Positions 26,718 to 35,901 of a DNA stretch of 60,172 nt are shown piece by piece; position 1 is the first letter of the stretch, and each line of letters begins with the position of its first letter. Source of the DNA: Subtercola boreus. GTDB lineage: Bacteria; Actinomycetota; Actinomycetes; Actinomycetales; Microbacteriaceae. The notes beneath the pieces are model-generated. The model was not told the DNA's origin. It was given only the letters and a program-made list of their open reading frames with translations, and did no database searches. Location: NCBI RefSeq assembly GCF_003399625.1, contig NZ_NBXA01000012.1:1-60172 (forward strand). Direction: 5' to 3'. The translations under genes were made by a program, and so were the position numbers.

Positions 26718-27736
26718 CGAAGGTCGCAGAACCCTCCCCGCCAGCGACGGACCTTGAGCCCCGGGGATCCCGCGCGTCGAGATTCAGCCCGCTCGGGCTG
26801 CTCGAGAAGAACGGCGTGCTGATCGCCTGGCTCATCGTGATCGGAGTGTTCTCCCTCCTTCGCCCGAACACCTTCCCCACCTCGGGGACAGCTTCGGTCG
26901 TCTTCGGCACGCAGACCGTGATCCTGATCGTGACGATGGGCCTCCTGCTCGCGCTCGCGGTGGGCGAGATCGACCTGTCAGTCGGCAGTGTGGTCGGATT
27001 CGGGGCCGTCCTGCTGGTGGTCTTCAACGGCCAGCTCAAGCTGCCGATCGGTGTCGCCCTTGTGCTCACACTGGTCTGCTGCGCGCTGGTCGGCGTGGTC
27101 AATGCGCTGCTCGTGGTTGTGGTCGGGGTGCAGTCGATCATCGTCACACTGGGTATGGCGACGCTCCTGACCGGATTCACGCTCGCGGTCTCGGGCTCGA
27201 AGGTCGTGACCGGGCTGGATGTCTCTGTTGTGCAGTTCGTCGCTACCCGATGGCTGGGCATCCCGCTGCCCTTCTATCTCGGAGTCCTGCTGACCGTGGC
27301 GATCTGGTTCATCCTGCAGCACACACCGATCGGGCGCCGGATGGCGTTCGTCCTGGCGAGCCGGGAAGTGGCACGCCTTGCGGGGCTGCGAGTGAACCGC
27401 ATCCGTTTCGGCGCGCTGGTCTCCACGTCGCTCATCGCCGGGCTGGCGGGTGTCGTGCTCGCCTCGCAGAACGGAGCCGCCAACCCCCAGGCCGGTGCCT
27501 ACTACCTCCTGCCCGCCTTCGCAGGTGCCTTTCTCGGCTCCACCACCGTGCGACCGGGCCGGTTCAATGCGATCGGTACCTTCATCGCGGTCTACTTCCT
27601 GGTCACCGGCATCACGGGTCTTGTCTATCTGGGCTTCGCGGGCTGGCCTGAACAGGTCTTCTACGGAGCATCTCTCCTGGTCGCAGTCACGCTCAGCCAC
27701 ATCGCCGGCCGAAGAGCGCGCGGCGGCGGCTCCTGA
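26714..27736 (+). CDS. ribose-type ABC transporter permease
   Basis: A 340-aa inner-membrane protein of the BPD_transp_2 (RbsC) class with eight to ten hydrophobic segments. Family stretches are LLALAVGEIDLSVGSVVGF, VGVQSIIVTLGMATLLTG, the cytoplasmic loop IGRRMAFVLASREVARLAGL and TTVRPGRFNAIGTFIAVYF. It is the single permease, so the channel is probably a homodimer. The N-terminal 25 residues are cytoplasmic. It overlaps the amidase gene by 4 bp and is followed by the binding protein after a 129-bp leader. Confidence 0.92.
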   Translation: MTKVAEPSPPATDLEPRGSRASRFSPLGLLEKNGVLIAWLIVIGVFSLLRPNTFPTSGTASVVFGTQTVILIVTMGLLLALAVGEIDLSVGSVVGFGAVLLVVFNGQLKLPIGVALVLTLVCCALVGVVNALLVVVVGVQSIIVTLGMATLLTGFTLAVSGSKVVTGLDVSVVQFVATRWLGIPLPFYLGVLLTVAIWFILQHTPIGRRMAFVLASREVARLAGLRVNRIRFGALVSTSLIAGLAGVVLASQNGAANPQAGAYYLLPAFAGAFLGSTTVRPGRFNAIGTFIAVYFLVTGITGLVYLGFAGWPEQVFYGASLLVAVTLSHIAGRRARGGGS

Positions 27737-27865
27737 CCGCATCGCACGGAGGCTGAACCTCAGGTCGGCACCGCACAAGCCAGCACCTCGCACACCAGCA
27801 CCACAGCACTACATCACTACATCACCTCCGCATTTCCTCAACCCACACCAATCACGGGAGTCACC
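27737..27865 (+). promoter_or_regulatory. C/A-rich, G-poor leader before the binding-protein gene
   Basis: From about 27770 to 27850 the plus strand is almost free of G, with repeats of the CACTACATCA kind (27807-27824). Such RNA is unstructured. It may raise translation or allow separate expression of the abundant binding protein inside the operon. No promoter could be assigned. Confidence 0.4.
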
Positions 27866-29014
27866 ATGCGCACCTTACGTAAACATTCCGCCGTCTTCGG
27901 CGTCGCCCTGGCCGCCACTGTCGCCCTGGCCGGGTGCTCCGGGGGTGGGACCGATACGAACGCGGCGCCCGCGGCCCAGGGCGACGCCGCCGGCATCGCG
28001 ACGGCACAGTCCAACCTCGACGCGTACCTCAACCCGCCCACCTGGCAGGGTCCGACCGATCCGGTGAAGACGAGTGGGCTCAGCGGGAAGAGGGTCGTCT
28101 ACATCAACGTGTCGAGCTCGATCCCTGTGCTGAAGTACTGGTCCGACACGTTGAAGGTCATTCTGAACGACACGGCTGGCGTGCAGCTCGAAGAGATCGA
28201 CGCCAAGGGCTCGGTGGACGAGGCGAACAAGGGCTTCCAGCAGGCCATCGCCTCCAAAGCCGACGTCGTCGTTCTCGTCGCACTCTTCCCCGACCTCTTC
28301 ACGCAGCAGATCGCTGCGGCTCACGCACAGGGCATGAAGGTGATCACCGCGCAGTCGGGAGTCCCCGGGGACATCTCGAAGGGCCAGGATGCTGAGGTCT
28401 CGTTCGACTACGTCAAGGTCGGCCAGCTCATCGCCGACTGGATGATCGTGGACTCCAAGGGCACCGGCAAAGCCACGATCTTCTCCTCCGACGACGTTCC
28501 GGCTTCGCAGCCTCAGGTCAATGGCACGAAGGACGAGGTCGCCAAGCTCTGCCCCGGCTGCGACGTGACCGTCAGCGATGTGCAGATCCCGCAGTGGGAG
28601 ACCGGCATTCCGACGGCGTTCCAGTCAGCGCTGAACACCGACCCCGACCGTACCTACTTCCTCCCGCTGTACGACGGACAGGGTCTGACCGGACTCAGCG
28701 CCATCCGTTCCGCTGGTGCGGGCGAGAAGGCGAACGTCGGTACATTCAATGCGACCCCAGGGATCGTGGATGGCCTCAACGACCCGACGAGCGGGCTCAA
28801 GCTCGACATCGGCGGTCACAACGAGTGGTGGGCCTACGCCATGGCGGACCAGATCTTCCGTGAGCTCAGCGGGACCGCACCTGTCGAGAACTACAACATC
28901 GGGCTCCGTGTCTTCGACCAGTCGAACAAGGACCTCATCACGGGCACGGATGAGTTCTCGTGGTACGACTACGACGGATACAAGGCGGAGTTCGCGAAGC
29001 TGTGGACTAAATAG
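27866..29014 (+). CDS. ABC transporter substrate-binding lipoprotein (RbsB-like)
   Basis: A 382-aa periplasmic-binding-protein type I lipoprotein. The signal peptide has lipobox LAGC with the lipidated Cys at residue 24, followed by a Gly/Ala-rich linker. The two-lobed domain starts at GKRVVYINVSSSIPVLKYW. It has EANKGFQQAIASKADVVVLV and a hinge region GKATIFSSDDVPASQPQVNG. It differs from sugar binders in that the pocket contains several aromatic residues (DIGGHNEWWAYAMADQIF), so a non-sugar ligand is plausible. It belongs to the importer of this operon. Confidence 0.9.
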   Translation: MRTLRKHSAVFGVALAATVALAGCSGGGTDTNAAPAAQGDAAGIATAQSNLDAYLNPPTWQGPTDPVKTSGLSGKRVVYINVSSSIPVLKYWSDTLKVILNDTAGVQLEEIDAKGSVDEANKGFQQAIASKADVVVLVALFPDLFTQQIAAAHAQGMKVITAQSGVPGDISKGQDAEVSFDYVKVGQLIADWMIVDSKGTGKATIFSSDDVPASQPQVNGTKDEVAKLCPGCDVTVSDVQIPQWETGIPTAFQSALNTDPDRTYFLPLYDGQGLTGLSAIRSAGAGEKANVGTFNATPGIVDGLNDPTSGLKLDIGGHNEWWAYAMADQIFRELSGTAPVENYNIGLRVFDQSNKDLITGTDEFSWYDYDGYKAEFAKLWTK

Positions 29015-29017
29015 CAC

Positions 29018-30550
29018 ATGGCGACCAACCCCGACCGGAGCAGCGCGCTCGTTGTCGATCACGTGTCGAAGACGTTCGGTTCCATCACTGTGCTGAACGA
29101 CGTGTCGTTCAGCATCGCCCGCGGCGAGACGGTGGGACTCATCGGTGAGAACGGTTCCGGCAAGTCGACCTTCATCAAAGTGCTCTCGGGCTTTCACGCT
29201 CCCGATCGGGGTGCCGTCGTGAGCATGGGGGAGCGCGACATCTCCGGGGTTCTCGCCGCGGGTCCGACACAGACCGGTCTCGGCTTCATCCATCAGGACC
29301 TCGCGCTCGTGGAGAACCTGACGATCGTCGAGAACCTCCGGATCTCCCAGTTCACGACAGGGCTGCTCGGTCGCATCCGGTGGAGGCAGGAAGAGCGAAT
29401 CGTCGCCGGGATGATCGCCAAGGTCGGTCTCACCATGTCGCCGACAACGCTTGTCAGTGACCTCAGCGTGACCGATCGTGCGCTCGTGGCCATTGCCAGG
29501 GGGCTGGCCGAGATCGACTCTGCCGGAACCGACCGCCCCCGCCTGCTCGTGCTCGACGAGCCGACCGCCTACCTGCCGGCGGAAGGCGTCGCCCGGCTCT
29601 TCGCCGCCGTTCGACGACTCACCGAAGACGGCACCAGTATCCTCTTCGTCTCGCACCGGCTCGACGAGGTGATCGACCACTGTGAGCGTGTGATCGTCTT
29701 CCGCGGCGGAAATCTCGTGGCCGACGAGCTGACAGAGGGTCAGACCGAGAGAGATCTCGTGACGCTCATGCTCGGTCGGTCCCCCGAAGGGCTGTACCCC
29801 GACTACAACGAGCGTTCGGGTGAAACCGTTCTGACCGTCGAGAAGCTTTCGGGCGGAACAGTCGAAGAGGTCGGCTTCAGTGCTCGTGCGGGGGAGATCG
29901 TCGGTTTCATCGGACTGCCGGGCGGCGGCTACGAGCACATTCCGTATCTGCTGTCGGGTGCGTCACGACCCAGGTCCGGCTCGATCACCATCGACGGAGC
30001 GAGGGTCGACGCACGCGCGCAGACACCGCAATCCGCCATTGCGCGCGGTATTGCACTGCTGCCCGCCGACCGGAAGAACCGCAGTGGCGCTCAGACCCTG
30101 AGCCTCGCCGAGAACGTCACCATCGCCACTCTCTCGAAGTTCCGTGCACGAGGCGTCATGCTCGATGCTGCCCGTGAGCGCACCGTGGTTCGCGAGCAGA
30201 TCGACAACTATTCCATTCAGGCCCCGCACCCGGATGCTGCGCTGTCGAGCCTCAGCGGTGGTAACCAGCAGAAGGCGCTTCTCGCCAAATGGGTGATTGC
30301 CGAGCCGCGGGTCTATGCACTGCACGAACCGACGCAGGGGGTCGATGTCGGTGCCAAACGCGACGTCTTCCGCCAGATGGCCGGCCTCGCCGCCGAGGGC
30401 ACGGTGCTGGTGATCGCCAGCGTCGAATACGAAGATCTCGCCAGACTGTGCACTCGTGTGCACGTGGTGAAAGCAGGGAGGATCACGTTGACCATTGAGA
30501 GAGACGACTTGAGCGCCCACGCGCTCGCCGTTGCGGTGCACGAACGATGA
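29018..30550 (+). CDS. ABC transporter ATPase, RbsA type (two NBDs)
   Basis: A 510-aa protein with tandem ATP-binding domains. Domain 1 has [19 protein letters not shown] and [16 protein letters not shown]. Domain 2 has the family's degenerate Walker A ([19 protein letters not shown]) but keeps the signature [16 protein letters not shown] and [16 protein letters not shown]. This asymmetry is normal for RbsA-like proteins. It is 3 bp after the binding-protein stop and overlaps leuC by 4 bp. Confidence 0.92.
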   Translation: MATNPDRSSALVVDHVSKTFGSITVLNDVSFSIARGETVGLIGENGSGKSTFIKVLSGFHAPDRGAVVSMGERDISGVLAAGPTQTGLGFIHQDLALVENLTIVENLRISQFTTGLLGRIRWRQEERIVAGMIAKVGLTMSPTTLVSDLSVTDRALVAIARGLAEIDSAGTDRPRLLVLDEPTAYLPAEGVARLFAAVRRLTEDGTSILFVSHRLDEVIDHCERVIVFRGGNLVADELTEGQTERDLVTLMLGRSPEGLYPDYNERSGETVLTVEKLSGGTVEEVGFSARAGEIVGFIGLPGGGYEHIPYLLSGASRPRSGSITIDGARVDARAQTPQSAIARGIALLPADRKNRSGAQTLSLAENVTIATLSKFRARGVMLDAARERTVVREQIDNYSIQAPHPDAALSSLSGGNQQKALLAKWVIAEPRVYALHEPTQGVDVGAKRDVFRQMAGLAAEGTVLVIASVEYEDLARLCTRVHVVKAGRITLTIERDDLSAHALAVAVHER

Positions 30551-31962
30551 CCGGCACGACCCTGGTCGAGAAGATCTGGCAGAAACAGGCCATCCCCCGC
30601 GAGGGCGACCGTCCCGATCTGCTCTTCATCGATCTGCACTTCCTGCACGAGGTCTCGAGCCCCCAGGCGTTCGACGGGCTGCGGTTGTCAGGCCGGACAG
30701 TGCGGCGTCCCGAACTCACTCTCGCCGTCGAGGACCACAACGTCCCCACGGACACATTCGAGTTGCGTGAGCCGCTCGGTCGCATCCAGGTCGAGGCCCT
30801 CCGAAAGAATTGCGCGGAGTTCGGCATCCGATTGCGGAGCCTCGGGGCTACCGGCCAGGGGATCGTGCACATCATCGGTCCGGAGACGGGGCTCACCCAG
30901 CCCGGGATGACGATCGTCTGTGGCGACAGTCACACCTCCACCCACGGTGCTCTCGGGGCACTCGCCTTCGGCATCGGCACGAGCGAGGTCGAGCATGTGC
31001 TCGCCACACAGACGCTGCCCCAGGCGCGCCCTCTGACGATGGCTGTCAACGTTGTCGGCTCTCTGTCCAACGGTGCCACGGCGAAGGATCTCGCTCTCGC
31101 GCTCATCGCCCAGGTCGGAACAGGAGCGGGAGCGGGTCACATCGTCGAATATCGCGGTCCGGCTATCCGTGCGCTCTCGATCGAGGCGCGGATGACTCTC
31201 TGCAACCTCAGCATCGAGTGGGGTGCTCGAGCGGGTCTCGTCGCGCCCGACGAGACCACCTTCGCCTATGTGCACGGGCGGGAGCACGCTCCCACCGGAG
31301 CCGCGTGGGATGAGGCGGTCGCCGGGTGGTCGCAGTTGTTCAGCGATGAAGACGCCGTGTTCGACACCGAAGTCACGATCGATGCCGACCTCGTGCAGCC
31401 GTTCGTCACCTGGGGAACGAACCCCGGGCAGGGCGTGCCGCTGGACGGCACCGTGCCCGATCCGGGGATCCTGGTCGATGACGCCCTGCGCGCTGCAGGC
31501 GAGCGGGCCCTGGAGTACATGGGGCTGGTGCCGGGCACCCGCATGCGCGACATCCCGGTCGACACGGTCTTCATCGGCTCGTGCACCAACAGCCGCATCG
31601 AAGACCTCCGGCTCGCCGCCGGAGTGCTCAAGGGCAGGAGCGTCGCCGACGGTGTCCGGATGCTGGTCGTTCCCGGGTCGCTCGATGTGAAGAAGCATGC
31701 GGAGGAGGAGGGGCTCGACCAGATCTTCCTCGCCGCCGGCGCCGAGTGGCGCTCAGCCGGATGTTCGATGTGCCTCGGCCTGAACGAAGACCGCGGGAAG
31801 CCCCAGGAGCGAATCGCTTCGACCTCCAACCGGAACTTCGAGGGCCGCCAGGGCCCCGGTGCCCGCACTCACCTGGTGTCGCCCGGCGTCGCAGCGGCGA
31901 CGGCAGTGCGCGGAACGCTCTCGAGCCCCGCCGACCTCTCCAACGGACGGGACGACCGATGA
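30547..31962 (+). CDS. leuC: aconitase-superfamily hydro-lyase large subunit (LeuC paralogue)
   Basis: A 471-aa [4Fe-4S] dehydratase subunit. The cluster cysteines are in [12 protein letters not shown] and SAGCSMCLG. It also has [26 protein letters not shown] and [19 protein letters not shown]. In leucine-pathway LeuC the segment after the last Cys pair normally reads G-M/L-N-P-D-x-L; here it is [12 protein letters not shown]. It is embedded in a catabolic operon between a transporter ATPase and an alcohol dehydrogenase (4-bp overlaps both sides), so it is probably a malate-, citramalate- or dimethylmalate-type dehydratase working with the LeuD at 18561. Confidence 0.88.
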   Translation: MTGTTLVEKIWQKQAIPREGDRPDLLFIDLHFLHEVSSPQAFDGLRLSGRTVRRPELTLAVEDHNVPTDTFELREPLGRIQVEALRKNCAEFGIRLRSLGATGQGIVHIIGPETGLTQPGMTIVCGDSHTSTHGALGALAFGIGTSEVEHVLATQTLPQARPLTMAVNVVGSLSNGATAKDLALALIAQVGTGAGAGHIVEYRGPAIRALSIEARMTLCNLSIEWGARAGLVAPDETTFAYVHGREHAPTGAAWDEAVAGWSQLFSDEDAVFDTEVTIDADLVQPFVTWGTNPGQGVPLDGTVPDPGILVDDALRAAGERALEYMGLVPGTRMRDIPVDTVFIGSCTNSRIEDLRLAAGVLKGRSVADGVRMLVVPGSLDVKKHAEEEGLDQIFLAAGAEWRSAGCSMCLGLNEDRGKPQERIASTSNRNFEGRQGPGARTHLVSPGVAAATAVRGTLSSPADLSNGRDDR

Positions 31963-33167
31963 TCGACGAAGATGCAACGTCCCGGCGAGGCACCGTGCGT
32001 GGCGCTGTGCTCAGCCGCATCGGATCGAAGCGACCCTACTCAGTCAGCCGGCCACTCGAGATTCGCAGGGTGCAGCTGGATGCGCCCGGAGCGACCGAGA
32101 TCGAGGTGCGCATCGAGGTCGCCAGCCTCTGTCACTCCGATCTCTCGGTCGTGTCGGGAGTGCGCCCGCGGCCCGTACCCATGCTGCTCGGTCACGAGGC
32201 CGCCGGAATCGTGGAAGTGGTGGGCTCTGAAGTCGTCGGTGTGAGCATCGGTGACCGGGTGGTCATGACCTTCTTGCCGCGGTGTGAGGAATGCGCCGCC
32301 TGCGCGAGTGGTGGCGCGAGCCCCTGCGAGCGGGGGAGCGCCTCCAACGGCGAGGGGACACTGCTCTCCGGTGGCATCCGGATCCACGACGACGAGGGTG
32401 CGATCTTCCACCATCTCGGGGTTTCGGGCTTCGCCGAACGTTCCGTGGTCGACTACCGTTCGGTTGTCGTCGTCGATCAGGATGTCCCGCCTGACGTCGC
32501 GGCTCTGATGGGCTGCGCTGTTCTCACCGGGGGCGGTGCCGTTCTCAACACCGGCCAGCTCGTCAGCGGTGAACGACTCGCCGTGATGGGTCTCGGCGGA
32601 GTGGGAATGGCCGCCCTCCTCGTCGGTCTGGCGCACGACGGGGTGACGGTGATCGGCATCGATGTGCACGCCGACAAGCTCGAGACCGCACGCGGGCTCG
32701 GGGCGCACGAGGTGTACACACCCACGGAAGCGGCGGAACTCGGCATCACCGCCGATCTCGTCGTCGAAGCCGTCGGCCGGGCTGTGGCGTTCGAGGCCGC
32801 CGTCGCCATGACGGCGATCGGCGGCAGAACCGTCACTGCGGGTCTCCCGGCCCCGGACGATCTCGCCAGCATCTCGCCTCTTGCGCTCGTGGCCGGCGCG
32901 CGCCGGATCCTCGGCAGCTACCTCGGTGGCTCGGTTCCGAAGCGTGACATTCCCCGGTTCGTCGACCTCTGGCGGGCCGGTCGGCTTCCGGTCGAGAGCC
33001 TGGTCTCGTCGGAGGTGAGCCTCGAGAACATCAACGGCTCCATGGATGCTCTGGCCGATGGCCATGTGCTCCGCCAGATCATCCGATTCGACCAGGCGCC
33101 GACGCAGGCACCCCCAGACTCCATTCTCACCACCGAAGCACCGAACCAAGAGAGTATCCAGATATGA
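31959..33167 (+). CDS. zinc-dependent alcohol dehydrogenase (MDR family)
   Basis: A 402-aa class III-like alcohol dehydrogenase. The catalytic-zinc ligands are in [12 protein letters not shown] (Cys) and [14 protein letters not shown] (His-Glu). A structural-zinc-type Cys-rich lobe reads [15 protein letters not shown]. The Rossmann site is [22 protein letters not shown], with [10 protein letters not shown] suggesting NAD preference (Asp after the second strand). It would oxidise or reduce a hydroxymethyl/aldehyde intermediate. It overlaps leuC and the lyase gene by 4 bp each. It has a short polar C-terminal tail. Confidence 0.9.
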   Translation: MIDEDATSRRGTVRGAVLSRIGSKRPYSVSRPLEIRRVQLDAPGATEIEVRIEVASLCHSDLSVVSGVRPRPVPMLLGHEAAGIVEVVGSEVVGVSIGDRVVMTFLPRCEECAACASGGASPCERGSASNGEGTLLSGGIRIHDDEGAIFHHLGVSGFAERSVVDYRSVVVVDQDVPPDVAALMGCAVLTGGGAVLNTGQLVSGERLAVMGLGGVGMAALLVGLAHDGVTVIGIDVHADKLETARGLGAHEVYTPTEAAELGITADLVVEAVGRAVAFEAAVAMTAIGGRTVTAGLPAPDDLASISPLALVAGARRILGSYLGGSVPKRDIPRFVDLWRAGRLPVESLVSSEVSLENINGSMDALADGHVLRQIIRFDQAPTQAPPDSILTTEAPNQESIQI

Positions 33168-34048
33168 ACGCCAGCGAGAGATTCCGTCATCGGCTTGCCT
33201 CCATCGAGACCGATCCGCTTCTCATCCCGGGTGGAGGAACACCGCTCGAGGCCCGGGTGGCCGAGCAGTCGGGGTTCGACGCGTTCTACCTGAGCGGTTA
33301 CGCCGTTGCCGCTTGGCGGCACGGTCTGCCCGACATCGGTCTGTTGGGTGCGCGAGAGACTCTGGATGCCCTGGCTGCTGTGCGGCGGGTCACCGAGTTG
33401 CCCCTCATCTGCGATGCCGACACCGGGTACGGAGATGTGATCGCGGTGACAGAGAATCTTCGCGCCATGGAAGCAGCCGGTGCCTCGGCGATCCAGATCG
33501 AAGACCAGGTGTGGCCCAAGAAGTGCGGTCACATGAGCGGCAAGGAGGTCATTGCGTTCGACGAGGCTGTGCGCAAGGTGGCGGCCGCGGTGCAGGCCCG
33601 CCGCAATCCCGACACCGTCGTCATCGCTCGAACCGATTCGCTCGCACCGCGAGGCTTGGATGAGGCAATCCGGAGAGGAGAGGCTTTCGCTGACGCGGGC
33701 GCAGACATCGTCTTCATCGATGCTCCCGAAGCGGTGGAACAGCTCGCCACCATCGGGTCGGCGTTCGGCCCGATGACCATGGCGAACATGAGCGAGGGTG
33801 GACGCACGCCCGCGCTGAGCCTTGCCGAGCTTCACCAGAAGGGATTCGGGGTCGTCATCTACCCCACGACGACGCTCCGCATCGCCGCGCGCGAGTTCGG
33901 GGACTTCTACAAAGATCTTGCTGCTGACGGGTCCTCCGCCTCGTGGATGGACCGAATGCACGGCCTCGACGGTCTCAATGCCATCGTCGACCTGGACCGC
34001 TACCTGGCGATCGACGCCCGCTTCCAAGGACAGAACGCGACCACGTAG
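33164..34048 (+). CDS. isocitrate lyase/PEP mutase-superfamily C-C lyase
   Basis: A 294-aa TIM-barrel lyase. It has LICDADTGYGD (metal-binding Asp residues), IQIEDQVWPKKCGHMSGKEV containing the KKCGH motif with the catalytic Cys of true lyases, VVIARTDSLAPRG and GADIVFIDAPEA. With the KKCGH motif it should cleave a substituted malate or isocitrate (2-methylisocitrate, 2,3-dimethylmalate) to pyruvate or glyoxylate plus a short acid, rather than form P-C bonds. It is the last gene of the operon and is followed by a hairpin. Confidence 0.9.
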   Translation: MNASERFRHRLASIETDPLLIPGGGTPLEARVAEQSGFDAFYLSGYAVAAWRHGLPDIGLLGARETLDALAAVRRVTELPLICDADTGYGDVIAVTENLRAMEAAGASAIQIEDQVWPKKCGHMSGKEVIAFDEAVRKVAAAVQARRNPDTVVIARTDSLAPRGLDEAIRRGEAFADAGADIVFIDAPEAVEQLATIGSAFGPMTMANMSEGGRTPALSLAELHQKGFGVVIYPTTTLRIAAREFGDFYKDLAADGSSASWMDRMHGLDGLNAIVDLDRYLAIDARFQGQNATT

Positions 34049-34065
34049 TCGACCCCCCCCAGGCA

Positions 34066-34111
34066 GGTGGGTGGGTTCGGTGGCGTCCGGTCGCTGCGGA
34101 ACCCACCCACC
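34066..34111 (+). terminator. hairpin terminator of the catabolic operon
   Basis: GGTGGGTGGGTTC (34066-34078) and GAACCCACCCACC (34099-34111) are exact reverse complements around a 20-nt loop, 18 bp after the lyase stop. No T-run. A run of eight C lies just before the stem. Confidence 0.8.
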
Positions 34112-34185
34112 GATTCTCTGCACGCCACACCGGTCTGCTGCCGACGGGATGGCATACGATCAGGCCCGAGGCAAGGAGACCTGAG

Positions 34186-34602
34186 ATGAATCCGACCGAG
34201 GAGATCGACAGCCTGATCGAGAAGCACCCGGACTGGCGCGGCGCGAAGCTTGCTCAGATGCGCGCCATCATCCGCGGCGTCGATCCGGCCATCGTCGAGG
34301 AATGGAAGTGGATGGGAGCCCCCGTCTGGGAACTCGACGGCATCCTCGTGGTGGGCAACATCTTCAAGACCAAAGTGAAGCTCGGGTTCATGTACGGCGC
34401 GTTGATCGACGACCCCGACGGCCTGTTCAACGGCGAGCTGGGCGGCAATCAGCGACGTTCCGTGGAATTCGCCGAGGGCGACGAGGTCGACGAAGAGGCC
34501 TTCGCGACGTTGGTTCGGGCGGCAATCGCCTACAACCGGTCGAAACCGCGAAAGACCCCGGCGCGAAAGACTCCGGCTCGACAGACTCCGGCGAAGCAAT
34601 AG
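34186..34602 (+). CDS. DUF1801-type protein with basic repeat tail
   Basis: A 138-aa small soluble protein. The body (residues 1-115) matches the YdhG/DUF1801 kind: LAQMRAIIRGVDPAIVEEWKW, GAPVWELDGILVVGNIFKTKVKLGF and a Gly-Asn-Gln-Arg-Arg segment. The C-terminus is a Lys/Pro repeat (KTPARKTPARQTPAKQ) typical of nucleic-acid-binding tails. The start at 34186 has AAGGAG. Function unknown. Confidence 0.8.
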   Translation: MNPTEEIDSLIEKHPDWRGAKLAQMRAIIRGVDPAIVEEWKWMGAPVWELDGILVVGNIFKTKVKLGFMYGALIDDPDGLFNGELGGNQRRSVEFAEGDEVDEEAFATLVRAAIAYNRSKPRKTPARKTPARQTPAKQ

Positions 34603-34642
34603 GCCGTCTGCCGGATGCTCGGAGCAGCCGGAGCCGCTACGG

Positions 34643-34648
34643 CATAAT
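34643..34648 (+). promoter_or_regulatory. -10 hexamer before tRNA-Arg
   Basis: CATAAT lies 15 nt before the tRNA 5' end. No clear -35. Confidence 0.4.
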
Positions 34649-34663
34649 GGATGCTGGAGTCCT

Positions 34664-34735
34664 CCCCCCGTAGCTCAGCGGAAGAGCAAATGGTTTCTAC
34701 CCATCAGGCCGGGGGTTCGAATCCCTCCGGGGGGA
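34664..34735 (+). tRNA. tRNA-Arg(TCT)
   Basis: Acceptor CCCCCCG/CGGGGGG with discriminator A. D-arm GCTCAGCGGAAGAGC, anticodon loop TTTCTAC (anticodon TCT), T-arm GGGGGTTCGAATCCCTC. The base pair 27-43 is A-C. No CCA is encoded. Confidence 0.92.
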
Positions 34736-34795
34736 CTCCGCGGCGGATGCCCGTTCTGCGGGGTGCTCGCCGAGGTGCTCGCCGAGGGTGGGCTG

Positions 34796-35605
34796 TCAGC
34801 GCGGGGCCGGGGTGTCGATCTGGCGCTGCACCGCGTCGACGTCGTTCAGCACGCGTGCGGTGTCGAGTGTTCCCGTCGTTGCGCGGGGGGCCTCTGTCGA
34901 CTGCGCCGGGTACGTGGGGGCCTGGTATGCGGATGCCTGGTACGCAGGAGCTGCGGGCGCAGCTTCGCGCCCCGTGGATGTCGCAGCCTGCGTCGGTGCC
35001 GCGGCGGTCGTGGCACTCTGCTGCTGCGCTCCGGGAGCCCCGTGCTGCTCGTGATGCTGCTGGGCCACCCAGGCCTCCTGCTGCTCCTTGAGGGTGCGCT
35101 CGCTGTCTGAGCCCTGTGTCGACCAACGGTCGAGGTCGCTCTGGAACGAGCGCCGCGTGCGGCCGGGACGGTTCTGCCATTCGACGAGCTGGTCGCGGAA
35201 CACGATGACGGCGGGTTCGACCTGGTAGCCGAAGGTCGCAGAACTCCGCTTCATCTCGGCGAGCGAGTGCGCTGCCCAGTTCGCGGCGACAGCGGCGCCC
35301 TTGATCGGCAGCAGGCGAACCTGGATGTCGGCCTGCCCTGTGGCGCGGTCGGAGAGCACCTGTTCCTGCGGGGTGAGGGAATTCCAGACGGACGCCTGCT
35401 CCGCGGCATCCACCAGCGCGCCGATCGCTGCGACTTTGAGGTCGCGGTCACGGCTGGCCAGCAGCCGTTTGATCGACCCGCTCGCGATCCACGCCGCGAG
35501 CAGCCCGGCGACGATGATCGAGACCGCGGGCACCGCGATGCTCGTGATCACGTAGGCGCCCCCGTCGGTGTCGGCCCAGGTCAGAAAATCACTCCACCAT
35601 TCCAT
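34796..35605 (-). CDS. membrane-anchored protein of unknown function with Gln/Ala/Pro-rich tail
   Basis: A 269-aa protein. The hydrophobic segment at residues about 17-41 (AYVITSIAVPAVSIIVAGLLAAW) is followed by SIKRLLASRDRDLKVAAIGALVDAAEQ, a helical domain to about residue 170 and a low-complexity tail rich in Q, A, T, P and Y (YQASAYQAPTYPAQ). I recognise no family. It is monocistronic, with a -10 hexamer 6 nt before the ATG, so probably leaderless. It faces tRNA-Arg convergently. Confidence 0.75.
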   Translation of the reverse strand: MEWWSDFLTWADTDGGAYVITSIAVPAVSIIVAGLLAAWIASGSIKRLLASRDRDLKVAAIGALVDAAEQASVWNSLTPQEQVLSDRATGQADIQVRLLPIKGAAVAANWAAHSLAEMKRSSATFGYQVEPAVIVFRDQLVEWQNRPGRTRRSFQSDLDRWSTQGSDSERTLKEQQEAWVAQQHHEQHGAPGAQQQSATTAAAPTQAATSTGREAAPAAPAYQASAYQAPTYPAQSTEAPRATTGTLDTARVLNDVDAVQRQIDTPAPR

Positions 35606-35611
35606 GGGGGA

Positions 35612-35617
35612 AGACTA
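35612..35617 (-). promoter_or_regulatory. -10 hexamer, leaderless promoter
   Basis: On the minus strand TAGTCT is followed by TCCCCC and the ATG at 35605. Confidence 0.45.
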
Positions 35618-35679
35618 CCTCTGGCCTGTTCTCTGGCCCCGGATGACGGGGGCGTGTGTTGCGATGGTCGGAACGGCCA

Positions 35680-35901
35680 TCAGCGGAAGCAGGAGAGTGC
35701 ATCGTCGATCGAGGCGAAGTCACCGACGCCCACCACCTGGCGCGTGGAGGCGATCATCCGGCGGGCCTCGAACCGTTCGGTCGCCTGCTCGATGTAGCCG
35801 GCCATGCTGCCGTCGGAACGGAGCACCCGCCAGAGAGTGGGGCGCACCTGGCGGAGGGTCGGGGGCGACGAGGGGAATCGGCTGGCTCTGAGGGTGTTCA
35901 T
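35680..35901 (-). CDS. small protein, unknown function
   Basis: A 73-aa basic/amphipathic protein (MNTLRASRFPSSPPTLRQVR) with WRVLRSDGSMAGYIEQATER in the middle, which looks like a short beta-hairpin/helix module. It has a perfect AGGAGG ribosome site 6 nt before the ATG, which makes it a convincing gene despite the size. Divergent from the SSB-like gene. No family recognised. Confidence 0.7.
   Translation of the reverse strand: MNTLRASRFPSSPPTLRQVRPTLWRVLRSDGSMAGYIEQATERFEARRMIASTRQVVGVGDFASIDDALSCFR

Noticed and set aside
29880-30550. Degenerate Walker A in the second half of the ABC ATPase as a loss-of-function mutation
   Set aside because: RbsA-family proteins normally have a degenerate second nucleotide-binding site.
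34664-34735. tRNA-Arg as attachment site for a genomic island carrying the catabolic locus
   Set aside because: The locus ends about 600 bp away, but no integrase, no repeated tRNA 3' end and no composition change were found.
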